Shown: one piece after another, positions 23,642 through 31,201 of the stretch | How positions within the stretch are numbered: position 1 is the stretch's first letter | Layout of the letters: every line of letters begins with the position of its first letter | NCBI RefSeq assembly: GCF_009674775.1 | Contig: NZ_WKKE01000001.1 | Span: 1-64,000 of the forward strand | Direction of reading: 5' to 3' | Length of the DNA: 64,000 nt | Origin: Flavobacterium sp. LC2016-23 | GTDB taxonomy: Bacteria; Bacteroidota; Bacteroidia; Flavobacteriales; Flavobacteriaceae | Notes under the pieces: generated by a model | The model's input: the letters and a program-made list of their open reading frames with translations, nothing else | What the model was told of the DNA's origin: nothing | Databases searched by the model: none | Program-made: the position numbers and the translations under genes

Positions 23642-23774
23642 TTAACCGCAAGGAGCGCGAGGTTTTACGCAAAGCACACAAGAAAAAAGCATAAAAAAAA
23701 CATCCTATTTAATAGGATGTTTTTTTTATAACTTTTGCGAACACTGCGTAAAACCTCGCGCTCCTTGCGGTTTA
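23642..23774. repeat. Palindromic repeat R1 with a terminator nested at its centre
   Basis: Outer arms begin ATTAACCGCAAGGAGCGCGA and end CTCCTTGCGGTTTA. Arms containing TTTTACGCAAAG and GCGTAAAACC match. The centre is replaced by an unrelated terminator hairpin (23693-23728). Confidence 0.85.
23693..23728. terminator. Bidirectional terminator between the DUF4407 and PH-domain genes
   Basis: AAACATCCTATT / AATAGGATGTTT with A and T runs on either side, inside an R1 palindrome, between convergent genes. Confidence 0.88.
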
Positions 23775-23777
23775 AAA

Positions 23778-24482
23778 TTACATGTAGCTTAAAATTTCTT
23801 TTTTGAATGTATCGTATTCACCCTGCATGATCAAACCGTTATCCAGTAACTTTTTGTAATTCTGTAATTTATCAAAAAGTTCTTCTTTTGATAATTCACT
23901 TAATTTACGATCTCCGGTTGGAGCCTGAGGCTGGATTTGCTCAAAAGTCTCCGTATAAGATGGAGTAGTAGCCGGCATAATTTCTGCAAAACTGGTTACT
24001 TCTTCTGTTTCCACTTCTTCGATTTCGTCTTCTGTTTGTACTTCTTCTGTCTGAACAGCTTCTGTTACAGGAGTTGAAGCAGTTGGGTTTTTTAAGATGT
24101 CCAGTTGCTCTTTGGCATACGTAAAAATTTTACGGGCCTGAATCTTAGGAATATAATCTATAGAAGCCTGAATATCAGTTTTCGTAGAAAAAGAAAACTC
24201 AGAACCTAAAATGTTTTCTTTTACAAAAGTACCCACGATTTCATCCCAGGTATAATCTGTAAAGTCCATTGAAAGACCTAAATTTTTAGGTTTACAAATA
24301 ATAATTCTTTTGTTTGTTAAGACAATACTATCAGGAAAAACAGTTATTGCCGGTTTTTTCTGAACCGCGATGTATCCAACTTCTTCACCTTTCATCAATA
24401 AATCATTGAGTTTTGAAGTGATTTTTTCAATCGCTTTTGGATCTTGTTCTTCGTTTAAAAACTTTTTAAATTGTTCTTTCAT
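23778..24482 (-). CDS. PH-domain protein with C-terminal SHOCT domain
   Basis: A 234-residue cytoplasmic protein. The N-terminal half (about 35-125) is a bacterial PH-like domain of the YokE type (KPAITVFPDSIVLTNKRIII, then FTDYTWDEIVGTFVKE). A Glu/Thr/Val-rich linker (EEVQTEDEIEEVETEEV) follows, then a SHOCT motif (LQNYKKLLDNGLIMQGEYD) that commonly ends bacterial membrane or oligomerising proteins. No enzymatic residues are seen, and the role is unknown. It is convergent with the DUF4407 gene and its 5' neighbours face the same way, but an 84-bp gap separates it from them. Confidence 0.82.
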   Translation of the reverse strand: MKEQFKKFLNEEQDPKAIEKITSKLNDLLMKGEEVGYIAVQKKPAITVFPDSIVLTNKRIIICKPKNLGLSMDFTDYTWDEIVGTFVKENILGSEFSFSTKTDIQASIDYIPKIQARKIFTYAKEQLDILKNPTASTPVTEAVQTEEVQTEDEIEEVETEEVTSFAEIMPATTPSYTETFEQIQPQAPTGDRKLSELSKEELFDKLQNYKKLLDNGLIMQGEYDTFKKEILSYM

Positions 24483-24566
24483 GGGGTATAAGTTGCTAAG
24501 TTACAATCGCGACAGCTATCGGGACTGAGTGGCTACGTTTTTTTTCTAACGATGCAAATGTAATGC

Positions 24567-24938
24567 CTAATTTTCTAATTCAATAATTTCATTTTGAATT
24601 TTCTTCGTCAAACTTTTGAAAACCAGTTCGTACGAATGATCTATTAATTCTTTTACAAATTTCACTGGCAGATTTCCGTTTAGTGCTATTGTATTCCAGT
24701 GCACTTTACTCATATGAAAGCCCGGTTTGATCTCTTCATATTCGGCTCTTAGCTCTTGCGCACGTTCCGGATCGCATTTTAAATTTACAGAAGGTTCGTT
24801 CTTTTCCCATTGCGATAAGGACGATAAAGCAAACATTTTTCCGCCCACTTTAAAAACCAGTGTATCCTCATCAAACGGGAAATGTTCGGTTGTTCCTTTT
24901 TTCGAAAGACAATATTCGTAAAACGTTTCTAAATTCAT
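24567..24938 (-). CDS. MmcQ/YjbR family protein
   Basis: A 123-residue protein of the MmcQ/YjbR family, with a CyaY-like fold. The start NLETFYEYCLSKKGTTEHFPF, the middle MFALSSLSQWEKNEPSVNLK and the closing FHMSKVHWNTIALNG are typical. Members are annotated as DNA-binding, but the biological role is not established. It overlaps the DUF4260 gene by four bases (start codon at 24938), forming a coupled three-gene set GNAT-DUF4260-MmcQ. Confidence 0.88.
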   Translation of the reverse strand: MNLETFYEYCLSKKGTTEHFPFDEDTLVFKVGGKMFALSSLSQWEKNEPSVNLKCDPERAQELRAEYEEIKPGFHMSKVHWNTIALNGNLPVKFVKELIDHSYELVFKSLTKKIQNEIIELEN

Positions 24939-25297
24939 ATCGTATTGTTTTTACCAATTTCACCTAAATGAGTGTCTTTGAATCCGGTGGTGTATTTTAA
25001 TCCATAACCAAAGATTCTATCCATCGCAGCATGTGAAAATAAAATAATTCCCGCCAATTGTAAAATTTCGATTTTGAAATAAATACCTGAAAAATAAACT
25101 AAAACAGCAATTCCTTTATGGTGAAAAAAGTTATAGGAAAAGGCACCGCTTTTATTTCCGAAGATGTAACCCAGCATCGATAGATCGGGGGCTAAGATAA
25201 GGGCCAAAAACCACCACCATTCGTAATTCAGGAGGCTGAATAAATAGATTCCGAGAATAAATAAGCCTAATTCTTCCAGTTTGATTGTTGTTTTCAT
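24935..25297 (-). CDS. DUF4260 family membrane protein
   Basis: A 120-residue small membrane protein with about four hydrophobic stretches. Family landmarks are the N-terminal ELGLFILGIYLFSLL, the ALILAPDLSMLGYIFGN segment with a conserved aspartate, FHHKGIAVLVYF, and the C-terminal HAAMDRIFGYGLKY. No function is established. Start and stop codons overlap both neighbours by four bases, which means translational coupling with the GNAT acetyltransferase upstream and the MmcQ-like gene downstream. Confidence 0.88.
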   Translation of the reverse strand: MKTTIKLEELGLFILGIYLFSLLNYEWWWFLALILAPDLSMLGYIFGNKSGAFSYNFFHHKGIAVLVYFSGIYFKIEILQLAGIILFSHAAMDRIFGYGLKYTTGFKDTHLGEIGKNNTI

Positions 25298-25701
25298 AGT
25301 AATTTCTTTTCCATCATTTTTTCAGGGTTTTCCAATGCAGTAAAGCCAAATTTCTCGTATAAAAAGTGAGCATCTGTTGTGGCCAGTCTCCAGATTTTAA
25401 TATCTTTTAAAACGGGTTCGTTCATCATATTCTCGATCAAGACGGACGAATATCCTTTGCCGCGATGTTCTTTCGTAATAAAAACATCCATTACATATCC
25501 AAAAACCACATAATCGGTAATTACGCGTGCAAAGCCAATTTGTTTGTTGTCTAAGTAAATTCCAAAGCAGACAGAGGAATCTATTGTTTTTTGTACCTCT
25601 TCAATAGTTCTTCCCGCAGCCCAGTAAATATCTTTTAAAAAGTGTTGTATAAACGGAACATCAAGTTTGTTTTTATCGGTCGAAACGGTAATCTGATTCA
25701 T
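25294..25701 (-). CDS. GNAT family N-acetyltransferase
   Basis: A 135-residue acetyltransferase when started at the ATG at 25701; the ATG at 25716 adds five residues. The acetyl-CoA binding motif A is clear: VMDVFITKEHRGKGYSSVLIE, with the R/QxxGxG/A signature reading HRGKGY. Motif B contains ATTDAHFLYEKFGFTAL. The substrate cannot be told from sequence; such enzymes acetylate amino acids, polyamines, drugs or protein N-termini. It heads a tightly overlapping operon with DUF4260 and MmcQ/YjbR genes. Confidence 0.9.
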   Translation of the reverse strand: MNQITVSTDKNKLDVPFIQHFLKDIYWAAGRTIEEVQKTIDSSVCFGIYLDNKQIGFARVITDYVVFGYVMDVFITKEHRGKGYSSVLIENMMNEPVLKDIKIWRLATTDAHFLYEKFGFTALENPEKMMEKKLL

Positions 25702-25756
25702 GGTCTTTTTTTGCATTACAATAGTCTAAACAAACTTTAAAGCTTTTTAGTATTCA

Positions 25757-26818
25757 TTACATTTTAATTTGTCCTTCAATTTTTTCAATTGGTTTTCTAA
25801 TAAATCCGGGGGCATCAAAACGATAGCCAAAATACAATAATCCGTAGACTTTGTCATTAGAAATACTGGTAGATTTATCTTCATTATACGAACTGCTGCT
25901 AAAATTTAAGCTTGCTCCGCAAAGTATCCGACTACTATTGTAGCCTATTTTTATACCACCCTCAAGGTTTCGGGTGAAGTAAGTATTTTTCTCAATAGTT
26001 GTAACACCTGCATTAGTACTCTTGTCTCTTAAAAATTTTACACCAACGGATGGGGATAGATTTGGGGCAATATAAAATCTTTCCCAGATAATGAAATTAT
26101 AGTAATATCCCGCCGCTAATCGAAGGTCAAATTCTTTTTGTTTGCCGTCAAGGTCATCTGTTTTTGATTTGATGGTATTGTAGTTGTAAATTAAGGACGG
26201 AACAAAACTTCCCGCACTCTTCTTTTGCCATTCCGTAAGTGAGGTAATACTTTTAAGCGAAAACTTAGGATTAAAAATAAAGGATGTTGACATTCCAAAT
26301 TGTATCGTTTTAAAATCCGGAAACTGAAGATAAGGATCTTTTCCTTCGACCCAGTCAGGTGAAAAATCAGACATATTAGATACATAATACCCTCTTGTTT
26401 TACTGTACTGAACCGTCTGAAGCCATCTTCCTAAAAAGAAGCGGAAATTGTAATCTGAGAATGAAGATTTTCCTTTTAAATTTTCGTCTTTGTTGCCCCC
26501 AAAAATTTTCGGGTAAAATCCATAGCTGAATCCTATAAATTTATAATCGATATTGAGGAATAGTTTGTAACTGTTATTGGTTTCCAAATCCAGATTGGTT
26601 CCTTTTTTATCATTTAAGGAATAACTGTCGCTTTGCGTGCTTAAATTTGCCCGAATCATTATTTTATCCGGATAATAAATAAAGTTTACAGTATCTTTTT
26701 GTGGCTTGTTCTGGGCGTAAGATTTTGTAAAAGGGAGACAAAAAAATAGCAGGAGCACACTGATGGCAATAGTTTTTCGCTGAATCTGGTCAAAGTTTTG
26801 TCTCTTGTTCATCTTCAA
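25757..26818 (-). CDS. DUF4421 family outer-membrane-type protein
   Basis: A 353-residue protein with a signal peptide (TIAISVLLLFFCLPFTKSYAQ) followed by many alternating amphipathic strands (for example KLFLNIDYKFIGFSYGFYP and NLEGGIKIGYNSSRILCGA). This is consistent with a beta-barrel in the outer membrane and with the DUF4421 family. DUF4421 proteins have no known function. A second in-frame ATG two codons downstream is an alternative start. It lies between the cyclase and GNAT genes with gaps of roughly 50 bases, so co-transcription is possible. Confidence 0.82.
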   Translation of the reverse strand: MKMNKRQNFDQIQRKTIAISVLLLFFCLPFTKSYAQNKPQKDTVNFIYYPDKIMIRANLSTQSDSYSLNDKKGTNLDLETNNSYKLFLNIDYKFIGFSYGFYPKIFGGNKDENLKGKSSFSDYNFRFFLGRWLQTVQYSKTRGYYVSNMSDFSPDWVEGKDPYLQFPDFKTIQFGMSTSFIFNPKFSLKSITSLTEWQKKSAGSFVPSLIYNYNTIKSKTDDLDGKQKEFDLRLAAGYYYNFIIWERFYIAPNLSPSVGVKFLRDKSTNAGVTTIEKNTYFTRNLEGGIKIGYNSSRILCGASLNFSSSSYNEDKSTSISNDKVYGLLYFGYRFDAPGFIRKPIEKIEGQIKM

Positions 26819-26872
26819 AATATTTAATTAGTACGTTTAACAATTACAAATTAAATAAATAATTATTAATTG

Positions 26873-27658
26873 TCAAAAAAATACTACATTGTATAAAACG
26901 GGTTTGCTCGGACTTGCATCATTTTCAAAAGAAGCAATTTGTAAATTTAAGATATAATCCCCATCCTGAATTTCATCGGGAACATAAATCATTTCGGTAA
27001 TCGTAGCGTTTAAACGAGCATCAGAATTTAGATTTAAGGTGTCTTTTACGTTCCAGAATGCCTTGTGAGCAAGCAATTTTCCTTCGTCATGTTCTTTGTC
27101 GACACTTGGCAGATCGATTAATAAATGCTGAATTCCATTTTCCCGAATAAAAATTGCCGCTTCTTCCGATAAATAAGGCGGATTGGTATTCGAATATTTT
27201 CGGGATTTTTTCTCTTTTTGATTTGGAAGTGTTCTGATAACTAAAGCTTCTGTTTTTCCATTGAGCGAAGCCGGGTTTTTTGTCACATTGAGTGAAGTCG
27301 AAATGTGTTCCTTCGTAATCACTAAATCGTCACCGATTTTTTCAGGTTGAATGGTAATCAGTTTTGCTGAAAAGAAGAACTGTTTAAGAGATTGGTTGAT
27401 ACTATAAAAATCATTGGTAATATGTCCGAGACATTCCGTATGCGTTCCGTGTCCGTGAGGATTGAAAAAGATATTATTAAAGTTCGTCGAAGATTTTCCT
27501 TCCGATACTTTTCCGATCCATTCGCCAAAAACGACAGGTTCAATAACCGGTTTTTCAATATACCAGGCAATTGGGTTTTCGTCTGTATTCGTTAACGGAA
27601 TCGAGATATCGATAGGTTTTGACAAGTCGATTTCGAAGTTGTTTATTTTTGCTATCAT
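26873..27658 (-). CDS. Cyclase family protein (kynurenine formamidase-like)
   Basis: A 261-residue metal-dependent hydrolase of the cyclase family, which includes bacterial kynurenine formamidase. The hallmark HxGTHxD-like motif reads HGHGTHTECLGH. The start KPIDISIPLTNTDENPIAWY and the later HLLIDLPSVDKEHDEGKLLAHKAF are typical. The substrate is not certain, and no other tryptophan-catabolism genes are near. An R1 repeat half-arm begins 5 bases upstream of its start codon. Confidence 0.85.
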   Translation of the reverse strand: MIAKINNFEIDLSKPIDISIPLTNTDENPIAWYIEKPVIEPVVFGEWIGKVSEGKSSTNFNNIFFNPHGHGTHTECLGHITNDFYSINQSLKQFFFSAKLITIQPEKIGDDLVITKEHISTSLNVTKNPASLNGKTEALVIRTLPNQKEKKSRKYSNTNPPYLSEEAAIFIRENGIQHLLIDLPSVDKEHDEGKLLAHKAFWNVKDTLNLNSDARLNATITEMIYVPDEIQDGDYILNLQIASFENDASPSKPVLYNVVFF

Positions 27659-27662
27659 GATT

Positions 27663-27704
27663 CTAACCGCAAGGTTCGCTAGGGTTTACGCCAGGGACGC
27701 AAAG
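27663..27704. repeat. R1 repeat, left half only
   Basis: CTAACCGCAAGGTTCGCTAG and TTTACGCCAGG correspond to the left arm of R1. The matching right arm is not adjacent; the nearest right arm in inverted orientation is at 28229-28263, on the other side of the GxxExxY gene. Confidence 0.75.
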
Positions 27705-27711
27705 TTTTTTG

Positions 27712-28089
27712 TTAAAGATTGTTTACAATTCTTCTAATGCCATTTTTTATTAAAGCAACATTAAAATTGATTAATAAACCTAATTTACAACCTGTTAGTT
27801 TTAAATAGGTCAATAGCTGGGCAAAATGAATTTCATTTAAAGCATCGACGGCTTTTATTTCCAAAATTAATTTATTTTCAATGATAATGTCTAATCGATA
27901 CCCAATATCTAATTTTACTTCTTCGTAAATTAAAGGTAAGGGTTTTTGTTTTTGAATTTCTAAACCTGTTTTCTTTAATTCATAATATAAACATTCTTCG
28001 TACGCACTTTCTAATAAACCGGGCCCTAAAGTCTGATGGACTTTTAAAGAACAATTAAAGACAACTTTTGATAATTCATTCTCCGTCAT
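27712..28089 (-). CDS. GxxExxY family protein
   Basis: A 125-residue protein with the name-giving motif GLLESAYEECL, followed by LEIQKQKPLPLIYEEVKLDIGYRLDIII and the D/E-x-K-like core LILEIKAVDALNEIHFAQLL. The last segment resembles the PD-(D/E)XK nuclease fold (D-x(n)-ExK), which suggests a possible nuclease-like activity; this is not demonstrated for the family as far as I know. It is flanked by R1 repeat arms on both sides (27663-27704 and 28165-28263) and unrelated in function to its neighbours, so it looks like an insert between the cyclase and hemW genes. Confidence 0.88.
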   Translation of the reverse strand: MTENELSKVVFNCSLKVHQTLGPGLLESAYEECLYYELKKTGLEIQKQKPLPLIYEEVKLDIGYRLDIIIENKLILEIKAVDALNEIHFAQLLTYLKLTGCKLGLLINFNVALIKNGIRRIVNNL

Positions 28090-28164
28090 TTTATTTTTTT
28101 TTTCAAATCTAATAAAATACCAGTAGAATTCGTTATTATTTTGAAAGATTTGACTTACTTTTTA

Positions 28165-28263
28165 TAACCGCAAGGTTCGCTAAGGTTTACGCCAAGTTCG
28201 CAAGGCTTTATCTGAAATTTCTTTGTGTCCCTTGCGTAAAACTTTGCGTACCTTGCGGTTAAA
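28165..28263. repeat. Palindromic repeat R1, full element
   Basis: Left arm ATAACCGCAAGGTTCGCTAA and right arm TTTGCGTACCTTGCGGTT are inverted. It ends 6 bases before the hemW stop codon and could form a hairpin in its mRNA end. Confidence 0.85.
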
Positions 28264-28268
28264 CGTAG

Positions 28269-29402
28269 CTATTCCAAATTTAAGTAAAACAGATCACTTG
28301 CAATTCCATCTGTTAAAAATTTTCCTTTTGCGGTGGGTTTTAGAATGTTATTTTCAATAAAAAGCAAATCGTCATCAAGAAATTTCTGTGTTTGTTGACT
28401 CAGATAATCCAGATAGTCAGGTCCGAATTCCGTTTCAATTCTTTCGAGAGAAACGCCCCAGATGGTTCGTAATCCTGTCATGATATATTCGTTATAGCGA
28501 TCTGATTTTGATAGCGTTTCAGTTTCAACAGGCAATACGTTTTCCTGAATTGATTTTATATAAAGTGAATTATTGGCGATATTCCAGCCTCTTTTTACAC
28601 CATCATAACTGTGCGCGGAAGGCCCGATTCCGATGTATTTTTTGCCCAGCCAATAAGCAGAATTGTTTTTGGAAAAATAATTTTCTTTTCCGAAATTCGA
28701 TAATTCGTAATGAATAAAACCATTTTTCTCAAGCGTTTCCACTAAAATCATAAAATGATTAGAAGCCACTTCATCTTGCGGTTCGGCAATCTTTCCAGTA
28801 TCAATAAGTTTTCTTAAAGCCGTTTTGGGTTCCACCGTCAAGGCATAACTCGAAATATGCGGAATGCCGAAACTCAATGCCGTTTCGATATTCTGTTTCC
28901 ACATTTCGTCGCTCATTCCGGGAATTCCATAAATTAAATCGAGTGAAATATTGTCAAAATATTTGGTTGCTTCTGTAAGGCAATTTATAGCTTCTTTGGC
29001 ATTATGAGCCCGATTCATCATTTTCAAATCTTCTTCAAAAAAAGACTGAATTCCAATACTTAAACGATTTATGGGGCTCTTAGATAATTCCCAAATTCGT
29101 TCTGCAGACAAATCGTCGGGATTGGCTTCAAGCGTAATCTCCGGGTTTTCTGAGACGTTATAATTTTTGTAAACTTCTGAAATTAAAAAGTTAATTTCTT
29201 CATTGGTCAATACAGAAGGCGTTCCGCCGCCGAAATAAATGGTTTCAACGATTTCATTTTCAAACTCACTATTGCGCATTCCGATTTCTTTAGCAATAGC
29301 CAAAACCATTTCCTCTTTCTTCTTCATAGAAGTCGAAAAATGAAAATCGCAATAATTGCAAGCCTGTTTGCAAAAGGGTATGTGGATGTAGATACCGGAC
29401 AT
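28269..29402 (-). CDS. hemW: Radical SAM heme chaperone HemW
   Basis: A 377-residue radical SAM protein. The cluster motif CKQACNYCDF near residue 10 has the CxxxCxxC spacing followed by aspartate and phenylalanine, which marks HemW. Coproporphyrinogen dehydrogenase HemN has a further cysteine two residues on, and this is absent here. ETIYFGGGTPSVL, EITLEANPDDLS and INRLSIGIQSF follow as in the family, and the C-terminal HemN-type domain (about 290-370) is present. It inserts or delivers heme to apo-enzymes of respiration. It lies downstream of ruvC with a repeat-filled gap of 189 bases. Confidence 0.93.
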   Translation of the reverse strand: MSGIYIHIPFCKQACNYCDFHFSTSMKKKEEMVLAIAKEIGMRNSEFENEIVETIYFGGGTPSVLTNEEINFLISEVYKNYNVSENPEITLEANPDDLSAERIWELSKSPINRLSIGIQSFFEEDLKMMNRAHNAKEAINCLTEATKYFDNISLDLIYGIPGMSDEMWKQNIETALSFGIPHISSYALTVEPKTALRKLIDTGKIAEPQDEVASNHFMILVETLEKNGFIHYELSNFGKENYFSKNNSAYWLGKKYIGIGPSAHSYDGVKRGWNIANNSLYIKSIQENVLPVETETLSKSDRYNEYIMTGLRTIWGVSLERIETEFGPDYLDYLSQQTQKFLDDDLLFIENNILKPTAKGKFLTDGIASDLFYLNLE

Positions 29403-29410
29403 TTTTTTTA

Positions 29411-29585
29411 ATTAGATAATTAGATAATTTGTCAATTAGAAAATTAGATAATGATATAGAGGGGTGATGTAAAGAATGCAAAAAATATATAATCAGGTCG
29501 TTAACTAAATAAGAATTAGAAAATTAAAATATACGCATTACAGTAATTATCTAATTTTCTAATTGACACATTTCCTAATTTAAGA
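29411..29585. repeat. ATTAGATAATT-type inverted repeat (R7)
   Basis: AATTAGATAATTAGATAATT and ATTAGAAAATTAGATAATG on the left (29411-29452) face ATTATCTAATTTTCTAATTG on the right (29546-29565) in inverted orientation. The centre of about 90 bases has no coding potential. Related arms are at 51141-51371 and, as a shorter form, near 30205. Confidence 0.7.
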
Positions 29586-29591
29586 ATTCTC

Positions 29592-30146
29592 TTATTTACG
29601 GATTTTGTCCTCATTTTGTTTCACAAAAGCATCCCAACCCGTATAACTTTTTCCTGCAACGATTTTTCCGGAGTTAAAGAAATGACAGACTGCTGCTGCC
29701 AGACCATCGGTGGAATCGAGATTTTTAGGTAATTCTTTTAATCCTAAAAGCTGTTGCAGCATTTTGGCCACTTGTTCTTTACTGGCATTTCCGTTTCCGG
29801 TAATAGCCATTTTGATCTTTTTAGGTTCGTATTCCGTAATCGGAATATCTCTCGAAAGCCCCGCCGCCATGGCGACACCTTGCGCACGTCCTAACTTTAG
29901 CATCGATTGTACGTTTTTACCAAAGAAAGGGGCTTCGATGGCAATTTCGTCGGGATGGTGTGTTTCGATTAATTCTATGGTACGTTCAAAAATGATTTTA
30001 AGTTTCTGGTAATGATTGTCATATTTAGAAAGCTGCAATTCGTTCAGCTGCAGGAATTCCATTTTTTTATTAATGACTCTAATCAATCCAAAACCCATAA
30101 TTGTTGTTCCGGGGTCAATACCTAATATGATGCGTTCTTTTGTCAA
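29592..30146 (-). CDS. ruvC: Crossover junction endodeoxyribonuclease RuvC
   Basis: A 184-residue Holliday-junction resolvase with an RNase H-like fold. Acidic active-site residues are visible in [15 protein letters not shown] (D near residue 10), [10 protein letters not shown] (E near 70) and the C-terminal [14 protein letters not shown] (D near 145). The basic linker helices expected for junction binding are present. It normally works with RuvAB, which are not in this window. Upstream, in the opposite direction, starts a glycosyltransferase-associated gene pair with its own promoter. Confidence 0.95.
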   Translation of the reverse strand: MTKERIILGIDPGTTIMGFGLIRVINKKMEFLQLNELQLSKYDNHYQKLKIIFERTIELIETHHPDEIAIEAPFFGKNVQSMLKLGRAQGVAMAAGLSRDIPITEYEPKKIKMAITGNGNASKEQVAKMLQQLLGLKELPKNLDSTDGLAAAVCHFFNSGKIVAGKSYTGWDAFVKQNEDKIRK

Positions 30147-30223
30147 GTGTGTTTTTGTTTCAGGTTTTTGTTTCAGGTTGAAAATTTTAAAAAAGGAATA
30201 TAATTCATTTTCTAATTTTCAAA

Positions 30224-30252
30224 TTGCCACATTTTCAAATTGATTACTTTTG
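30224..30252 (+). promoter_or_regulatory. Promoter of the flippase-like/glycosyltransferase gene pair
   Basis: TTG (30224-30226), an 18-nt spacer and TACTTTTG (30245-30252) give a consensus Bacteroidota promoter. It ends only 4 bases before the ATG at 30257, so the transcript would be almost leaderless and the longer frame from TTG 30224 cannot be the real protein. Confidence 0.75.
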
Positions 30253-30256
30253 CAGC

Positions 30257-31201
30257 ATGATTTCAATTCCCCACAAAGCTAAACAATTCCTTGTTCTTCT
30301 GGTCAAACTTTTGATTGTTGGCGGTGCATTTTATTTTATTTACAATCAGCTGGCGCACAACGATAAACTCGACTGGCAGAAATTTATCACTTTATTTCGT
30401 AAAAACCAGTCTGTTTCAGGGATTTTGTTTATCCTGATTTTAAGTGTTTTGAACCGTTATTTTGAAATTTTGAAATGGCAGAATCTTGCGGGAGTAATTC
30501 ATAAAATTTCAACAGGGGAGGCCACCAAACAGGTACTGGCAGCTTTAACCGCCGGAATTTTTACACCAAACGGAGTAGGAGAGTATGCCGGAAAAGCATT
30601 GTTTTATCCCAAAGCTGAAGCAAAGAAAGTCGTTTTTCTGAATTTAATCTGTAACGGAATCCAGATGATCCTGACGGTGATTTTTGGTATTTTCGGATTG
30701 TTGTATTTTAACGCGGAATACAATGTAATTACACCCCGGACTGTTGCGATTTTATTTGCCGTTTTCTTTTTGTTCTTCGGCATTTTGTTCTCTCTGAAAA
30801 AGATTAAAATCAAGGGATATTCGATAGAAAAACTGCTTCATAAAATCAATGAAATTCCAAAACCCGTTCATCAGAAAAATATAGTTTTAGGCATTTTTCG
30901 TTATCTTGTTTTTTCGCATCAATACTACTTTTTGTTTCTGGCTTTTGATGTTGAGCTGCCTTATTTTACGTTAATCGCGACCATTGCAGTAGTGTACTTT
31001 TTGGCTTCATCGCTGCCCACTTTTCAGTTCCTGGATTTTGCAGTTAAAGGAAGTGTTGCGGTTTATTTCTTCGGAATTTTAGGAGTTAACGAATGGATTG
31101 TCGTTTTTATTTCGACTTTGATGTGGTTTTTAAATGTCGTTTTACCGGTGGTTTTAGGCAGTTATTATGTGCTGAATTTTAAAACAAAAACTGTAGAATG
31201 A
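30257..31201 (+). CDS. Lysylphosphatidylglycerol synthase transmembrane-domain family protein
   Basis: A 314-residue integral membrane protein with roughly eight hydrophobic helices, of the LPG_synthase_TM (UPF0104) family. Typical pieces are ILILSVLNRYFEILKWQNL, TPNGVGEYAGKALFYPK (the conserved P-G-G-E loop) and the later FLASSLPTFQFLDFAVKG. Members act in lipid or glycolipid synthesis or flipping, but the C-terminal aminoacyl transferase domain of true MprF is absent. Its stop overlaps the start of a glycosyltransferase gene by four bases, so the two probably work on the same envelope lipid or glycan. The start was chosen because the promoter lies just upstream. Confidence 0.85.
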   Translation: MISIPHKAKQFLVLLVKLLIVGGAFYFIYNQLAHNDKLDWQKFITLFRKNQSVSGILFILILSVLNRYFEILKWQNLAGVIHKISTGEATKQVLAALTAGIFTPNGVGEYAGKALFYPKAEAKKVVFLNLICNGIQMILTVIFGIFGLLYFNAEYNVITPRTVAILFAVFFLFFGILFSLKKIKIKGYSIEKLLHKINEIPKPVHQKNIVLGIFRYLVFSHQYYFLFLAFDVELPYFTLIATIAVVYFLASSLPTFQFLDFAVKGSVAVYFFGILGVNEWIVVFISTLMWFLNVVLPVVLGSYYVLNFKTKTVE

